This document shows positions 49,346 through 58,549 of a DNA stretch of 64,000 bases, one piece after another. How positions within the stretch are numbered: position 1 is the stretch's first letter; each line of letters opens with the position of its first letter. A program made the position numbers and the translations under genes. Source of the stretch: DATKJS01 sp964551995 (GTDB taxonomy: Bacteria > Acidobacteriota > Aminicenantia > Aminicenantales > Saccharicenantaceae); the NCBI GenBank assembly GCA_964551995.1, contig CAZKFD010000013.1, positions 191,968 through 255,967 of the forward strand, in the 5' to 3' direction. The notes below the pieces were generated by a model that was not told the origin of the DNA, did not search any database, and saw only the letters and a list, made by a program, of their open reading frames with translations.

Positions 49346-51433
49346 ATGGATCTTCTGAGCATCTCAGAATCGAAATGCCGTCGCTGCTACCGTTGCGTCC
49401 GGGAATGCCCGACGAACGCCCTGAAGATCGATCACGGCAAGGTCAAGCGGATCACGAGCCGCTGCGTCTACTGCGGGCTTTGCTACAAGAATTGTCCGCA
49501 TGAAGCGATCATCGCCCACACCAACATCGAGCACATTCTGGAGCTCTTGGCTTCCAGGGAGAAGGTCGTCATCTGCCTCGACCCGACATTCCCCGCCGTC
49601 CTGGACAAAGGGACGCCCCATCAACTGGTGACGGCCCTGAAGAAGATGGGATTCTACGAGGTCTGGGAATCGGCCGTGGGCGGGGAGATGGTCACGCGGG
49701 CCTACAATCTCTGGATGCGGGAGAACGGACAGACGCCCTGGATCTCCTCTTTTTGCCCGTCGCTGGTCAGCTATATCGAGAAGTTTGCCCCCCAGCTGAC
49801 CGACGAGCTCGTCCCGATCGTCTCGCCCATGGTCGCGTGCGGCATAGCCGTCAAGCGGCTCCGGGGCCCCGAAACGCGGGTCGTGTTCGTCGGATCGTGC
49901 ATCTCCCGGATCCTGGAGCGCATGCACCCCGCCGTCCGGCCCTATATCGACGGCGTCCTGATTTACCACGACCTTCGCGACCTGTTTAAGGCCACGGGCA
50001 TTGACCGCGAGGCGGAGGAGCCGTCCGAGTTCGATGGCCCGCGCGGCGCGGCGGGCCGGATCATGGGCATCTCGGGGAGCATGAGCCAGAGCATCGGGTT
50101 CGAACAGGATCTCCTCAACCTGGACTATGTCGTCGAGGCCGGAGCCCAGGAAGCCATGCGGGCCATCCGGCAGCACCGTGATGGGCAAATCCGTTCGCGG
50201 TTTCTGGATCTGCTGTTCTGCAAGGGTTGCATCAACGGGCCGATCGTCGACAAGAATATCTCCGGCCCGAGCCGGAGGCAGATCATCATCGATTATATGC
50301 GGGCCGAGGACGCGCGGGGACTTCCGTCGGCGGCGCCGGAGGAGAACATTCTCTCGGAGACGGACCTGAGGAGAGCGTTTGCCGCCTCTCCCGTCGGCCT
50401 GCCGGAGCCCAGGGAGGAAGAGATCCGTGCGGTCCTGGCCCAATTGGGGAAGGCTTACCCCGGGGAGAACCTGGACTGCGGCGCCTGCGGCTACAACTCG
50501 TGTTGGGAGAAAGCCAGGGCCGTTGTCCAGGGCCTGGCCGAAATGGAGATGTGTCCCCATTATCTCCTTCAAAGGCTCCAGGGCCTCTATTCGCGGCTCG
50601 AGAAGTCCCACCAGCAGCTGAAGATCTCCCACGAGCAGCTGGAGAGCGCCCAGCGGCAGCTCATCCAGACCGAGAAGATGGCCTCCCTCGGCCAGCTGGC
50701 CGCCGGCGTCGCGCACGAGCTGAACAACCCGCTCGGGACGATTATGATGTTCAGCCGCATCCTGCAGAAGGAGCTGACCCCCAACGAACAGTGGCAGAAG
50801 GACCTCAGCCTCGTCGTCCAGGAGGCCGACCGAGCGGCGAAGATCGTCAAGGACCTTCTCAGCTTTTCCCGCGAAACGAAGATCAAGCCGGGCCTGGTCA
50901 ACATCAACAGCGTCCTCGAGGAGGCCCTGTCTCTGTTGGTCAAACAGTCCCTCTTTCACAACATCCAGGTCGTCCGGCGGCTCGATGCGTCCCTGCCGAA
51001 CACCTTCGCCGATCCGGATCTTCTCAAACAGGTTTTCTTGAATATCATCCTCAACGCGGCCCAGGCCATGGACGGGAAAGGGACGCTGACCCTCGAGACC
51101 ATCAACCTCGAGAGCGGCAAGGGCATCGAGATCAGGATCCAGGACACGGGCAAGGGCATCTCCGAGGAACACATGCCCCGGCTCTTCGACCCGTTCTTCA
51201 CCACGAAAGAGAAGGGCACGGGGCTGGGGCTGTCGCTCGTGTATAGCATCATTTCCAAGCACAAGGGAGCGGTTCATGCCGAAAGCCGGGTCGGAGAGGG
51301 AGCCACCTTCATCATCGACCTCCCTGTGCTCGGCCAGGAGGAATGGTTCAAAGCCGAGAACTTGGCCGCGGAGGCGAAGCCCGGCCCGGAAGGAAAATAC
51401 GATGGAGCCCAAGGGAAAGATCTTATTGGTTGA
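49346..51433 (+). CDS. Histidine kinase fused to ferredoxin and [FeFe]-hydrogenase-like domains
   Basis: 695 residues. Order: two [4Fe-4S] ferredoxin motifs (C11-C21 and C40-C50); an [FeFe]-hydrogenase large-subunit-like domain with C137 (SSFCPSL), C185 (VGSCISR) and C292/C295 (LFCKGCINGP); a [4Fe-4S] domain near 376 (DCGACGYNSCWEKARAV); a coiled coil; HisKA with His457 (VAHELNNPLG) and an ATPase domain (DTGKGISEE, GTGLGLSLV). The Cys used for proton transfer in true hydrogenases is Phe136 and the last pair is CxxC, so it is more likely a redox sensor than a hydrogenase. Start ATG 49346 lacks a clear ribosome binding site. Confidence 0.88.
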   Translation: MDLLSISESKCRRCYRCVRECPTNALKIDHGKVKRITSRCVYCGLCYKNCPHEAIIAHTNIEHILELLASREKVVICLDPTFPAVLDKGTPHQLVTALKKMGFYEVWESAVGGEMVTRAYNLWMRENGQTPWISSFCPSLVSYIEKFAPQLTDELVPIVSPMVACGIAVKRLRGPETRVVFVGSCISRILERMHPAVRPYIDGVLIYHDLRDLFKATGIDREAEEPSEFDGPRGAAGRIMGISGSMSQSIGFEQDLLNLDYVVEAGAQEAMRAIRQHRDGQIRSRFLDLLFCKGCINGPIVDKNISGPSRRQIIIDYMRAEDARGLPSAAPEENILSETDLRRAFAASPVGLPEPREEEIRAVLAQLGKAYPGENLDCGACGYNSCWEKARAVVQGLAEMEMCPHYLLQRLQGLYSRLEKSHQQLKISHEQLESAQRQLIQTEKMASLGQLAAGVAHELNNPLGTIMMFSRILQKELTPNEQWQKDLSLVVQEADRAAKIVKDLLSFSRETKIKPGLVNINSVLEEALSLLVKQSLFHNIQVVRRLDASLPNTFADPDLLKQVFLNIILNAAQAMDGKGTLTLETINLESGKGIEIRIQDTGKGISEEHMPRLFDPFFTTKEKGTGLGLSLVYSIISKHKGAVHAESRVGEGATFIIDLPVLGQEEWFKAENLAAEAKPGPEGKYDGAQGKDLIG

Positions 51434-51803
51434 CGACGACCAGGATTTCCTCGAGATGCACAAGGCCGTGCTGAAGAACCACGGCTACGAGGTCATCACG
51501 GCAACGAACGGCCGGGAGGGCTTGGAACGCGTCCGGGCCGAGATGCCGGACCTGATCATCCTGGACCTGATGATGGAAAAGCACGACGCGGGGTTCTCGT
51601 TCACCAAGCAGATCAAGACGGACCCGCTGTTCAAAGCCATCCCCATCCTGATGGTAACGTCCGTGGCCGAAGCGACCGGCTACCGCTTTTCCCTGCAGGA
51701 GGACGGGTACTGGATGAAGACCGATGATTTTCTCGATAAGCCGGTCATGCCGGAGGTCCTCGTGGGAAGGGTCGAGAAACTCCTGGCGGAGAAAAGGGGT
51801 TGA
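51402..51803 (+). CDS. Stand-alone receiver (response regulator) protein
   Basis: 133 residues, one receiver domain: KILLVDDDQDFLEMHKAVL, the phosphoacceptor in LIILDLMMEKHDAGF, VTSVAEA and FLDKPVMPE. It closely resembles the receiver of the Cys-rich regulator at 48637, including the DFLEMH and DxGFS stretches, which suggests duplication. No output domain. It overlaps the kinase gene by 32 nt and the next kinase by 4 nt. Confidence 0.88.
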   Translation: MEPKGKILLVDDDQDFLEMHKAVLKNHGYEVITATNGREGLERVRAEMPDLIILDLMMEKHDAGFSFTKQIKTDPLFKAIPILMVTSVAEATGYRFSLQEDGYWMKTDDFLDKPVMPEVLVGRVEKLLAEKRG

Positions 51804-53314
51804 CGTTGGAGACATCGGCAAACATACTGGTTGTCGACGACGAGATGGGCATCCGCGAGGCCTGCAAGCGGGCCCTCGCCGTCGAGGGGTACGCCGTCGA
51901 TACGGCCGAAGACGGGAATCAAGGGCTTCAGAAGATCAAAGGCAAGGCCTACGACCTCATCCTGATGGACCTCATGATGCCCGGCATCGGCGGCCTGGAC
52001 TTGATCAAGAAGACCAACGACCTCGATCCGGAGATCATCATCGTGGTCATCACGGGATACGCGACGATTGAAACAGCGGTCGAGGCGACCAAGCGGGGGG
52101 CCTACGACTACCTTCCCAAGCCGTTCACTCCCGAGACCCTGACGGCCCTCGTCAAGCGCGGGCTGGATAAGCGGGAGCTCCGCCTCGAGGCCCAGAGACT
52201 CCATCACGAGCGCGAGCAGAGGCTCCTCGAGCTCGCCGGGGAGAAGAGCCGGATCCGGACGATCATCGGCTGCATGGGCGACGGCGTCCTGGTGATCAAC
52301 CTCGAGCGCCGGCTGGTCCTCTGGAACGCCTCTGCCGTGAAGATGCTGAAGCTCGCCGGAACAGACGAGTGCGGCGCCTCTCTGGATCGCTACGTCAAGA
52401 ACTCCTCCCTGATCGAATCCGTCGAAAACATCCTGGCGTCCAGAGAGGGGGCCGTGTCGATGGTCAGCCGGGAGCTCGAGATCGAAGAGCCTAAATCCGT
52501 GCTGATGGCCTCCCTGGCCCCCGTCCGGGACGAACACGGAGACCTGTTGGGCGCGGTGGCCGTCCTGCGGGATATCACGAAGCTCAAGGAGATCGACAAG
52601 ATCAAGTCCCAGTTCGTGTCCATGGTCGCCCACGAGCTGCGGGCCCCTCTCGCGGCCATCGAGGGCTGGCTCGACGTCGTGATCTCGGGAGAAACCGGCG
52701 GGGACAAGGATCTCGAGCGCCGGTGGCTCCAACGGGCCAAGGAGCGGTCCGCCTCCCTCCTGGCGATGGTCAGCGACCTTCTTGAGATCAACAAGATCGA
52801 GGCCGGCAAGGTCGCCCAGAAGATGGAGCCGGTCCGCCTGGACCAGATCGTCCGCAGGACCGTCGATTTTCTCAGGCCGGAAGCGGACCGGAGGAAGATC
52901 TCGTTTGCGATCGACCTCGCCGACGACCTGCCGCCGGTCCCGGCCGACCTACGTGACATGGAGAAGCTCTTCACGAACCTGATCAGCAACGCCGTCAAGT
53001 ACAACGTGGACAACGGCTCCGTTACGGTCAGCGGCTCCGTCGACGAGAACTACGTTGGCATCCACATCCGGGACACCGGCATCGGGATCGCCGCGGAGGA
53101 TCTCCCCCGGATCTTCGAGGACTTCTTCCGCGTGGAGAGCAAGGACACGAGCCAAATCAGCGGAACGGGACTGGGTCTGACGATCGCCAAGAAGATCGTG
53201 GACTCCCATTTCGGGCGCATCGAGGTCGAGAGCCAACCGAACCGGGGCAGCACCTTTTCCGTATATCTCCCGTACCTGAAGCCGAAAAGGACGGGAGTGA
53301 AAGCAGAGTCATGA
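51800..53314 (+). CDS. Hybrid sensor: receiver-PAS-histidine kinase
   Basis: 504 residues. An N-terminal receiver (ANILVVDDEMGIREAC, LILMDLMMPG, ITGYATIETAVEA, the last like NtrC receivers) is followed by a coiled-coil linker, a PAS domain (about 160-260, VLVINLERRLVLWNAS), HisKA with His278 in VSMVAHELRAPLA, and an ATPase domain (DTGIGIAAEDLPRIFE, GTGLGLTIAKKIV). No membrane segment, so cytosolic. The TTG start at 51800 overlaps the previous stop. It likely relays phosphate with the two stand-alone receivers. Confidence 0.88.
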   Translation: MTLETSANILVVDDEMGIREACKRALAVEGYAVDTAEDGNQGLQKIKGKAYDLILMDLMMPGIGGLDLIKKTNDLDPEIIIVVITGYATIETAVEATKRGAYDYLPKPFTPETLTALVKRGLDKRELRLEAQRLHHEREQRLLELAGEKSRIRTIIGCMGDGVLVINLERRLVLWNASAVKMLKLAGTDECGASLDRYVKNSSLIESVENILASREGAVSMVSRELEIEEPKSVLMASLAPVRDEHGDLLGAVAVLRDITKLKEIDKIKSQFVSMVAHELRAPLAAIEGWLDVVISGETGGDKDLERRWLQRAKERSASLLAMVSDLLEINKIEAGKVAQKMEPVRLDQIVRRTVDFLRPEADRRKISFAIDLADDLPPVPADLRDMEKLFTNLISNAVKYNVDNGSVTVSGSVDENYVGIHIRDTGIGIAAEDLPRIFEDFFRVESKDTSQISGTGLGLTIAKKIVDSHFGRIEVESQPNRGSTFSVYLPYLKPKRTGVKAES

Positions 53315-55575
53315 CGCCGAAAACCGAACACCGGCCGAACGAGATCCTGAAGAAAGAGTCCCTCGCCCCGGCCATCACCCGTTTTGAGGTCTACGTGCCT
53401 TTGATCGCCCGGAGCGTCAGGCCCGGGCAGTTCGTCGTCGTCCGGGCGGATGATTACGCCGAGAGGATCCCCCTGACTGTCGCCGACCGTGACCCCGAGC
53501 GGGGCTCCATCACCCTGATCGTGCAGATCGTCGGCGTTTCCACGCGGAAGATGGACAAGCTGTCCGTCGGGGAGGCCTTCCTGGACGTGGTCGGCCCCCT
53601 TGGCCGCCCGACCGAGATCCATAAGGCGGGGACAGTCCTCTGCATCGGGGGCGGCGTCGGGATCGCTCCGGTGTACCCGATCACCAAAGCTTTCCGGGAG
53701 GCCGGAAACCGCATCCTGTCCATCCTGGGCGCCAAGACCAAGGAGATGCTCATCCTGGAGACCGAGATGCGGGCCGTGAGCGACGAGCTGTACATCACGA
53801 CGGACGACGGCACCGCCGGCCGGCACGGCTTCGTGACGGACGAGCTCCGGAGGCTGATCGACGAGAAGGTGGGAATCGACCTCGTCGTCGCCATCGGCCC
53901 CGCGATCATGATGAAGAACGTCTGCGAGATGACGAGGGCGCACGGCATCCCCACCATCGTCAGCCTGAACTCGCTCATGGTCGACGGCACGGGCATGTGC
54001 GGCTGCTGCCGCATCCGGGTCGGCGATGAGACGAAGTTCGTCTGTGTCGACGGACCCGAGTTCGACGGCCACCAGGTGGATTTCTCCGAGCTCTTCAAGA
54101 GGGCCGGCATGTACGCCCGGGAGGAGCACCGGGCGATGTGGGACCATGAGTGTCGGCTCTTGGAGGCCGAGAAGAAGCTCAAGAAGTCCAACCGCCGCGA
54201 ACCGATGCCTAAGCAGGACCCCAAGCTCCGCATCCAGAACTTCGACGAGGTGGCCCTGGGCTACAACAAGGAGGCTGCCGTGCACGAGGCCTCCCGCTGT
54301 CTCGGCTGCAAGAAGCCGCCCTGCATCGCGGGCTGCCCCGTGGATATCGACATTCCGGCCTTCGTCGATCTCATCCGCCACGGCGATTTCATCGGGGCCA
54401 TTCACAAGATCAAGGAGAAAAACAGCCTGCCCGCGATCTGCGGCCGGGTCTGCCCCCAGGAAGAGCAGTGCGAGGCCGTCTGCGTTCTGTCGAAGAAGGG
54501 GCAGCCTATCGCCATCGGCCGGCTGGAACGTTTCGTGGCCGATTACGAATTCCAGCAGGGGGACGTGCGCGTCCCGCCGAGCCCGAAGCCGACCGGGAAA
54601 AAGGTCGCCGTCATCGGGGCCGGCCCCGCCGGGCTCGCCGCGGCCGGCGACTTAGCCAAGATGGGGCACAAGGTCACGCTCCTCGAGGCGCTGCACAAGC
54701 CGGGGGGCGTCCTGGTCTACGGCATTCCCGAGTTCCGGCTCCCCAAATGGATCGTCCAACGGGAGAGTGAGTACGTCGCCAAGCTGGGGGTCGAGATCGA
54801 GGTGAGCCAGATCGTGGGGAAGGCCGTCACCATCGACGGCCTCCTCCAAAACGGCTTCGACGCCGTCTTCGTCGGCACCGGCGCGGGCCTGCCGTACTTC
54901 ATGAAGATCCCGGGGGAGAACCTGAACGGGGTCTACTCCGCCAACGAGTTCCTCACCCGCGTGAACCTCATGAAGGCTTATCTTTTCCCCGAATACAACA
55001 CGCCCGTCCATTACGGCCGGAACATCGCCGTCGTGGGAGGCGGGAATGTGGCCATGGATTCCGCCCGGACGTGCCTCCGCCTGGGCGCGGAAAATGTCTA
55101 CCTGATCTACCGCCGGGCCCGGGAGCAGATGCCCGCCCGCGCGGAGGAGATCGAGAACGCCTTCGAGGAAGGCGTTCAGCCGCGTCTGCTGACGCACCCC
55201 GTCCGCATCCTGGGAAACGAGAAGGGGTGGGTCAAGGAAATCGAGTGCATCCGGATGGAGCTGGGGGAGCCGGACGCGTCGGGGAGGAGACGGCCCGTTC
55301 CGGTCCCGGGCTCCGAGCACCGGATCGAAGTCGACATGGTCATCGTGGCCATCGGCCAGGGACCCAATCCCCTCCTCATCCGGGCGACGCCCGATCTGGC
55401 GCTGACAAAATACGGGAATATCGTCGCCGACGAGCAAAATTGCAAGACCTCGAAGAAGGGCGTTTTCGCGGGAGGCGACATCGTCACCGGCGCCGCCACC
55501 GTCATCCTGGCGATGGGGGCCGGGAAGCGGGCCGCGAAAGCGATCGACGAGTATCTGAAAGACGGGAAGTGGTGA
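53311..55575 (+). CDS. nfnAB: NfnA-NfnB fusion: NADH-dependent reduced ferredoxin:NADP+ oxidoreductase
   Basis: 754 residues. Residues 1 to about 285 are NfnA-like: FAD/NAD domain (GGGVGIAPVYPI) and a [2Fe-2S] motif DGTGMCGCCRI..FVCVDG with the ligand Asp of Nfn. From about 295 the chain is NfnB-like: two [4Fe-4S] motifs (CLGCKKPPCIAGCP, CGRVCPQEEQCEAVC), FAD motif GAGPAGLAAAG and NADP motif GGGNVAMDSARTCL. Nfn bifurcates electrons between NADPH, NAD and ferredoxin. The two subunits are normally separate genes. It overlaps the kinase stop by 4 nt. Glutamate-synthase small-subunit annotation would be wrong without gltB. Confidence 0.9.
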   Translation: MTPKTEHRPNEILKKESLAPAITRFEVYVPLIARSVRPGQFVVVRADDYAERIPLTVADRDPERGSITLIVQIVGVSTRKMDKLSVGEAFLDVVGPLGRPTEIHKAGTVLCIGGGVGIAPVYPITKAFREAGNRILSILGAKTKEMLILETEMRAVSDELYITTDDGTAGRHGFVTDELRRLIDEKVGIDLVVAIGPAIMMKNVCEMTRAHGIPTIVSLNSLMVDGTGMCGCCRIRVGDETKFVCVDGPEFDGHQVDFSELFKRAGMYAREEHRAMWDHECRLLEAEKKLKKSNRREPMPKQDPKLRIQNFDEVALGYNKEAAVHEASRCLGCKKPPCIAGCPVDIDIPAFVDLIRHGDFIGAIHKIKEKNSLPAICGRVCPQEEQCEAVCVLSKKGQPIAIGRLERFVADYEFQQGDVRVPPSPKPTGKKVAVIGAGPAGLAAAGDLAKMGHKVTLLEALHKPGGVLVYGIPEFRLPKWIVQRESEYVAKLGVEIEVSQIVGKAVTIDGLLQNGFDAVFVGTGAGLPYFMKIPGENLNGVYSANEFLTRVNLMKAYLFPEYNTPVHYGRNIAVVGGGNVAMDSARTCLRLGAENVYLIYRRAREQMPARAEEIENAFEEGVQPRLLTHPVRILGNEKGWVKEIECIRMELGEPDASGRRRPVPVPGSEHRIEVDMVIVAIGQGPNPLLIRATPDLALTKYGNIVADEQNCKTSKKGVFAGGDIVTGAATVILAMGAGKRAAKAIDEYLKDGKW

Positions 55576-55591
55576 GGCCCCCGGGGGCCGC

Positions 55592-55945
55592 TCACGGGTC
55601 GGGGACTTCGACTTCGATCTTCTCGATAAAGATGTCCATGCCCCCGAGCAGCTCGACGTCGCCGGAGCCGCAGGTTCTGCAGGCGTAGGGGGGCTCTTCC
55701 GGGAACGATTCCCCGCCGCAGCGGCGGCACCGGAAAGCGAAGGGGACGATCTCGATCTCGAGGCGTGCCTCTTCGGCGATGGTCCCTTTCTTAAACGTCT
55801 CGAACGCCGATTCGAGGAGATCGGGCACGACTCCCGAGAGGCGTCCGACGCGGAGCTTCACCCCCGTGATCTTGAGGGCCTTCGCTTCGCGCGCCCTCTC
55901 CTCGAGGACGTCGAAGAGGTTGGTGACGATCGAAAGCTCATGCAC
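55592..55945 (-). CDS. hypA: Hydrogenase maturation factor HypA
   Basis: 117 residues. It delivers nickel to [NiFe] hydrogenase. The Ni-binding MHELSI N-terminus with His2 and the zinc motif CRRCGG...CRTCGSG are intact. Overlaps hypB by 8 nt. Confidence 0.95.
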   Translation of the reverse strand: MHELSIVTNLFDVLEERAREAKALKITGVKLRVGRLSGVVPDLLESAFETFKKGTIAEEARLEIEIVPFAFRCRRCGGESFPEEPPYACRTCGSGDVELLGGMDIFIEKIEVEVPDP

Positions 55946-56609
55946 GGCCAGCCCTCATGCTGTCCAGGGCGCCGGCGAAGAAGGACGCGAGGCCGTCCAT
56001 ACCTTCGCCGCGGAGGGCGGAGACGCGGAAGACCTTGAGCCGGGGGTTGATCGACAGGGCTTCAGCGGCCGCTTTCTCCGGGTTGAACGGCAGATAGGGG
56101 ATGAGGTCGGTCTTGCTCAGGATGAGCACGTCGGCGGTGAGGAAGGCCTTCGGGTACTTGGCGGGCTTGTCGTCTCCCTCCGGGGCCGAGAGGAGGACGC
56201 ATCTCAGCTTTTCGCCGAGGTCGAAGCTGGCCGGGCAGACGAGGTTCCCGACGTTCTCGATGAAGAGCATGTCGACGTCCGCGGGGACGTCCGCCAGGAC
56301 CCGGCCGACCATCCGCGCCTCGAGATGGCAGGCCCCGCCGGTCGTGATCTGCCAGGCGGCGATGCCCATGGCCCGGATGCGCTCGGCGTCGCGCTCGGTT
56401 TCGATGTCGCCCTCGATGACGGCGATCCTGTACCGATCCCTGAGCCTCTCCGCCAGGCCTTCGAGGAGGGTCGTCTTGCCCGAGCCTGGTGAGCTCAGCA
56501 GGTTGACGCCCAGGATGCCGCGGCTGCCGAGCTTTTCCCTGATCTCCGCGGCGACCTGCTTGTTCGTGCCGAGGAGATCCTCGAGGACCAGGACGTCCTT
56601 CTTGCTCAT
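55938..56609 (-). CDS. hypB: Hydrogenase maturation GTPase HypB
   Basis: 223 residues. P-loop LLSSPGSGKTTLLEGL near residue 40, IEGDIETERDAERI, the metal-site Cys-His in GGACHLEA, FIENVGNLVCPASFDLG and the G4 motif LSKTDL. It drives nickel insertion with HypA. There is no N-terminal His-rich nickel store. ATG at 56609 overlaps the protease stop as ATGA. Confidence 0.95.
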   Translation of the reverse strand: MSKKDVLVLEDLLGTNKQVAAEIREKLGSRGILGVNLLSSPGSGKTTLLEGLAERLRDRYRIAVIEGDIETERDAERIRAMGIAAWQITTGGACHLEARMVGRVLADVPADVDMLFIENVGNLVCPASFDLGEKLRCVLLSAPEGDDKPAKYPKAFLTADVLILSKTDLIPYLPFNPEKAAAEALSINPRLKVFRVSALRGEGMDGLASFFAGALDSMRAGRA

Positions 56610-57130
56610 GGTTCGAGCCCCTTCTTCGTCTGCTCTGTCCTTATGAACTCCTCGAGGAAGCGGAGGGCCTCCCGGAGGTCCGCTTTCGCCCCGGGCGAAA
56701 GCCCTTCCCCGATCTCCCAACGGTGCCCCCGGATTCCCAGGACGTGGGCCTTCGGGCTTTTTCCGTAGAGCGCAGCGCAGACGGCCAGGACGGCACCGGG
56801 CCCGAGGGCATGAGTCATCGCTGGCATTGACGCCTCCGGCTCGACCTCCGCCCACATAAACGGGGTCCGGATGTCCCTCGCGGCATCCACGAAAACGACC
56901 ATGTCGTGTGTGGCGCAGCTCAGGGCGTCCTCCACGTTGAGCTGATAGTCGGCGTCGCAGGTCACCCCGGGAAGTCCGAGGGCTTCGAGGCGTTTGGCCG
57001 CTTCGACCCCCAGTCCATCGTCCGTGCGGCCGGGGTTGCCGATGCCCAGGACGAGGATCGCGGCCGCCGGCTCCTGGACCCGCGAGGCTACCGGGCTTTC
57101 CTTTCGAGGACGGTTCCTGCCTCGTCGCAC
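56606..57130 (-). CDS. [NiFe]-hydrogenase maturation endopeptidase
   Basis: The core is about 150 residues of the HyaD/HycI/HoxW family: ILVLGIGNPGRTDDGLGVEA, a Ni-binding Asp and Glu context, VFVDAARD and ALGPGAVLAV. It clips the C-terminal tail of the hydrogenase large subunit. The start is doubtful. GTG at 57130 has GAGGT upstream but adds 24 arginine-rich residues read from the hydrogenase gene. The family normally begins within a few residues of VLGIGN, where only ATC is available (near 57055). It overlaps the large subunit gene by 43 nt as called. Confidence 0.85.
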   Translation of the reverse strand: MRRGRNRPRKESPVASRVQEPAAAILVLGIGNPGRTDDGLGVEAAKRLEALGLPGVTCDADYQLNVEDALSCATHDMVVFVDAARDIRTPFMWAEVEPEASMPAMTHALGPGAVLAVCAALYGKSPKAHVLGIRGHRWEIGEGLSPGAKADLREALRFLEEFIRTEQTKKGLEP

Positions 57131-58536
57131 AGAGTGACCTCGAGGGGCATATGGCCGAGGGCGTGAGTGGCGCAGCTGAGGCACGGGTCGTAGGCCCGGA
57201 TGGCGACTTCGACGCGGTTGAGCATCCCCTCGGTGATCTCGGGGCGCCGGGACAGCATGTTCTCGGCCACCCACCGCACGGCCCTGTTCATGGGCTCGTT
57301 GTTGTTCGTCGTGGAAACGATCAGATTGGCCATCGTGATCTGGTCGTCGGCGTTGACGCGGTAATGATGGAAGAGCGTTCCCCGGGGCGCTTCGATGAGC
57401 CCCACGCCCTCGGCCGCCTTCCGGCCCCGGCGGACGAGCTCGCTCCCCGTGATATCCTTGTCCCGGAGAAGCTCCCTGATGACCTCGGACGCGTGAAGGA
57501 GCTCGATGAGCCGCGCCCAGTGGGTGTGAAGGGACATGTTATTGGGCTTCCCGTCCGTGTACGCCTTGAAGGTCTCGAACTCCTTCTGCGCCAGAGGCGA
57601 GGGGATGTGGTCGCAGGTGTTGAGCCGGGCCAATGGCCCCACGCGGTACCAGCCGGCGGCCTTGCCGAGCGAGCGGAGGTACGGAAACTTCATGTAGCTC
57701 CACGGCCGGACCTCCTCTCCGATATGCTTGAGGTAGTCCTGGTAATCCACGTCGTTCAGGACCTTGCGTCCGTCGGCATCGACCGCCCGGAGGACGCCGT
57801 GGTAGAAATCCAGCGCGCCGTCTTGGCGGACGAGGCTCAGGTGGTTGGACGGGAAGGCGGCGAAACCGTCCACGACATCCCTGTTTTTCCGGTGATAGTC
57901 CTTGAAGACCCCGATGGCCCCCTGCCCCCAGGCGATCATCTGATCGATGTTGAGGGGCGACGGTCCCTTGAGCAAGCGGTCCCGGTCCTCCGCCGTCAAG
58001 CTCTTGTTGACGCCGCCGGGGACGGCGCCCGTGCCGTGGATCTTCTTCCCGGCCGTGGCCAGGATGACTTCCTGGCCGAACTTCCGCATAAGGACACCCT
58101 GAACGGCCAGGTCCTTGTGCGCGGCCACGACCCCGATGATGTTGCGGACGGCGGGATCAGCGTCCATGCCGAGAAGGAAATCGGGCGAGCAGAGATGGAA
58201 GAAGTGGAGGGCGTGGGACTGGAGGATCTGGCCGTAGTGCATGAGCCGCCGTACTTTCTCGGCCGTGGACGTCAGCCCGCCCGGCCCGGTCCCGACGACG
58301 ACGTCCATAGCCTTGGCCGCCGCCAAGTGATGGCTGACGGGGCAGATGCCGCAGAGTCTCTCGACGAGGACCGGGGCCTCCCAGTAGGGCCTCCCCTGGA
58401 CGAAACGCTCGAAGCCCCGGAACTCGACGATGTGAAAACGCGACTGCGTGACGGTCCCGTCGTCGGCCATATGGATGGTCACTTTCCCGTGGCCTTCGAC
58501 ACGGGTCACGGGTTCGATCGTGATTTTTCTTGCCAT
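57088..58536 (-). CDS. hoxH: [NiFe] hydrogenase large subunit, group 3 (HoxH-like)
   Basis: 482 residues. It holds the Ni-Fe active site. The L1 motif is RLCGICPVSHH with C62 and C65, the L2 motif is DPCLSCATH with C452, C455 and H458. A 24-residue tail after His458 would be removed by the adjacent endopeptidase. RVEGHGKV lies near the N-terminus. The presence of NADH-type diaphorase genes next to it points to the NAD-coupled bidirectional type (3d or close). It needs HypC-F, which are not in the window. Confidence 0.93.
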   Translation of the reverse strand: MARKITIEPVTRVEGHGKVTIHMADDGTVTQSRFHIVEFRGFERFVQGRPYWEAPVLVERLCGICPVSHHLAAAKAMDVVVGTGPGGLTSTAEKVRRLMHYGQILQSHALHFFHLCSPDFLLGMDADPAVRNIIGVVAAHKDLAVQGVLMRKFGQEVILATAGKKIHGTGAVPGGVNKSLTAEDRDRLLKGPSPLNIDQMIAWGQGAIGVFKDYHRKNRDVVDGFAAFPSNHLSLVRQDGALDFYHGVLRAVDADGRKVLNDVDYQDYLKHIGEEVRPWSYMKFPYLRSLGKAAGWYRVGPLARLNTCDHIPSPLAQKEFETFKAYTDGKPNNMSLHTHWARLIELLHASEVIRELLRDKDITGSELVRRGRKAAEGVGLIEAPRGTLFHHYRVNADDQITMANLIVSTTNNNEPMNRAVRWVAENMLSRRPEITEGMLNRVEVAIRAYDPCLSCATHALGHMPLEVTLCDEAGTVLERKAR

Positions 58537-58549
58537 CTTCGTCCGTCCT

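Noticed and set aside
53311..55575. NADPH-dependent glutamate synthase small subunit plus dihydroorotate dehydrogenase electron-transfer subunit
   Set aside because: No gltB or pyrD partner is next to it, and the joined pair with the Asp-containing [2Fe-2S] motif is the Nfn arrangement.
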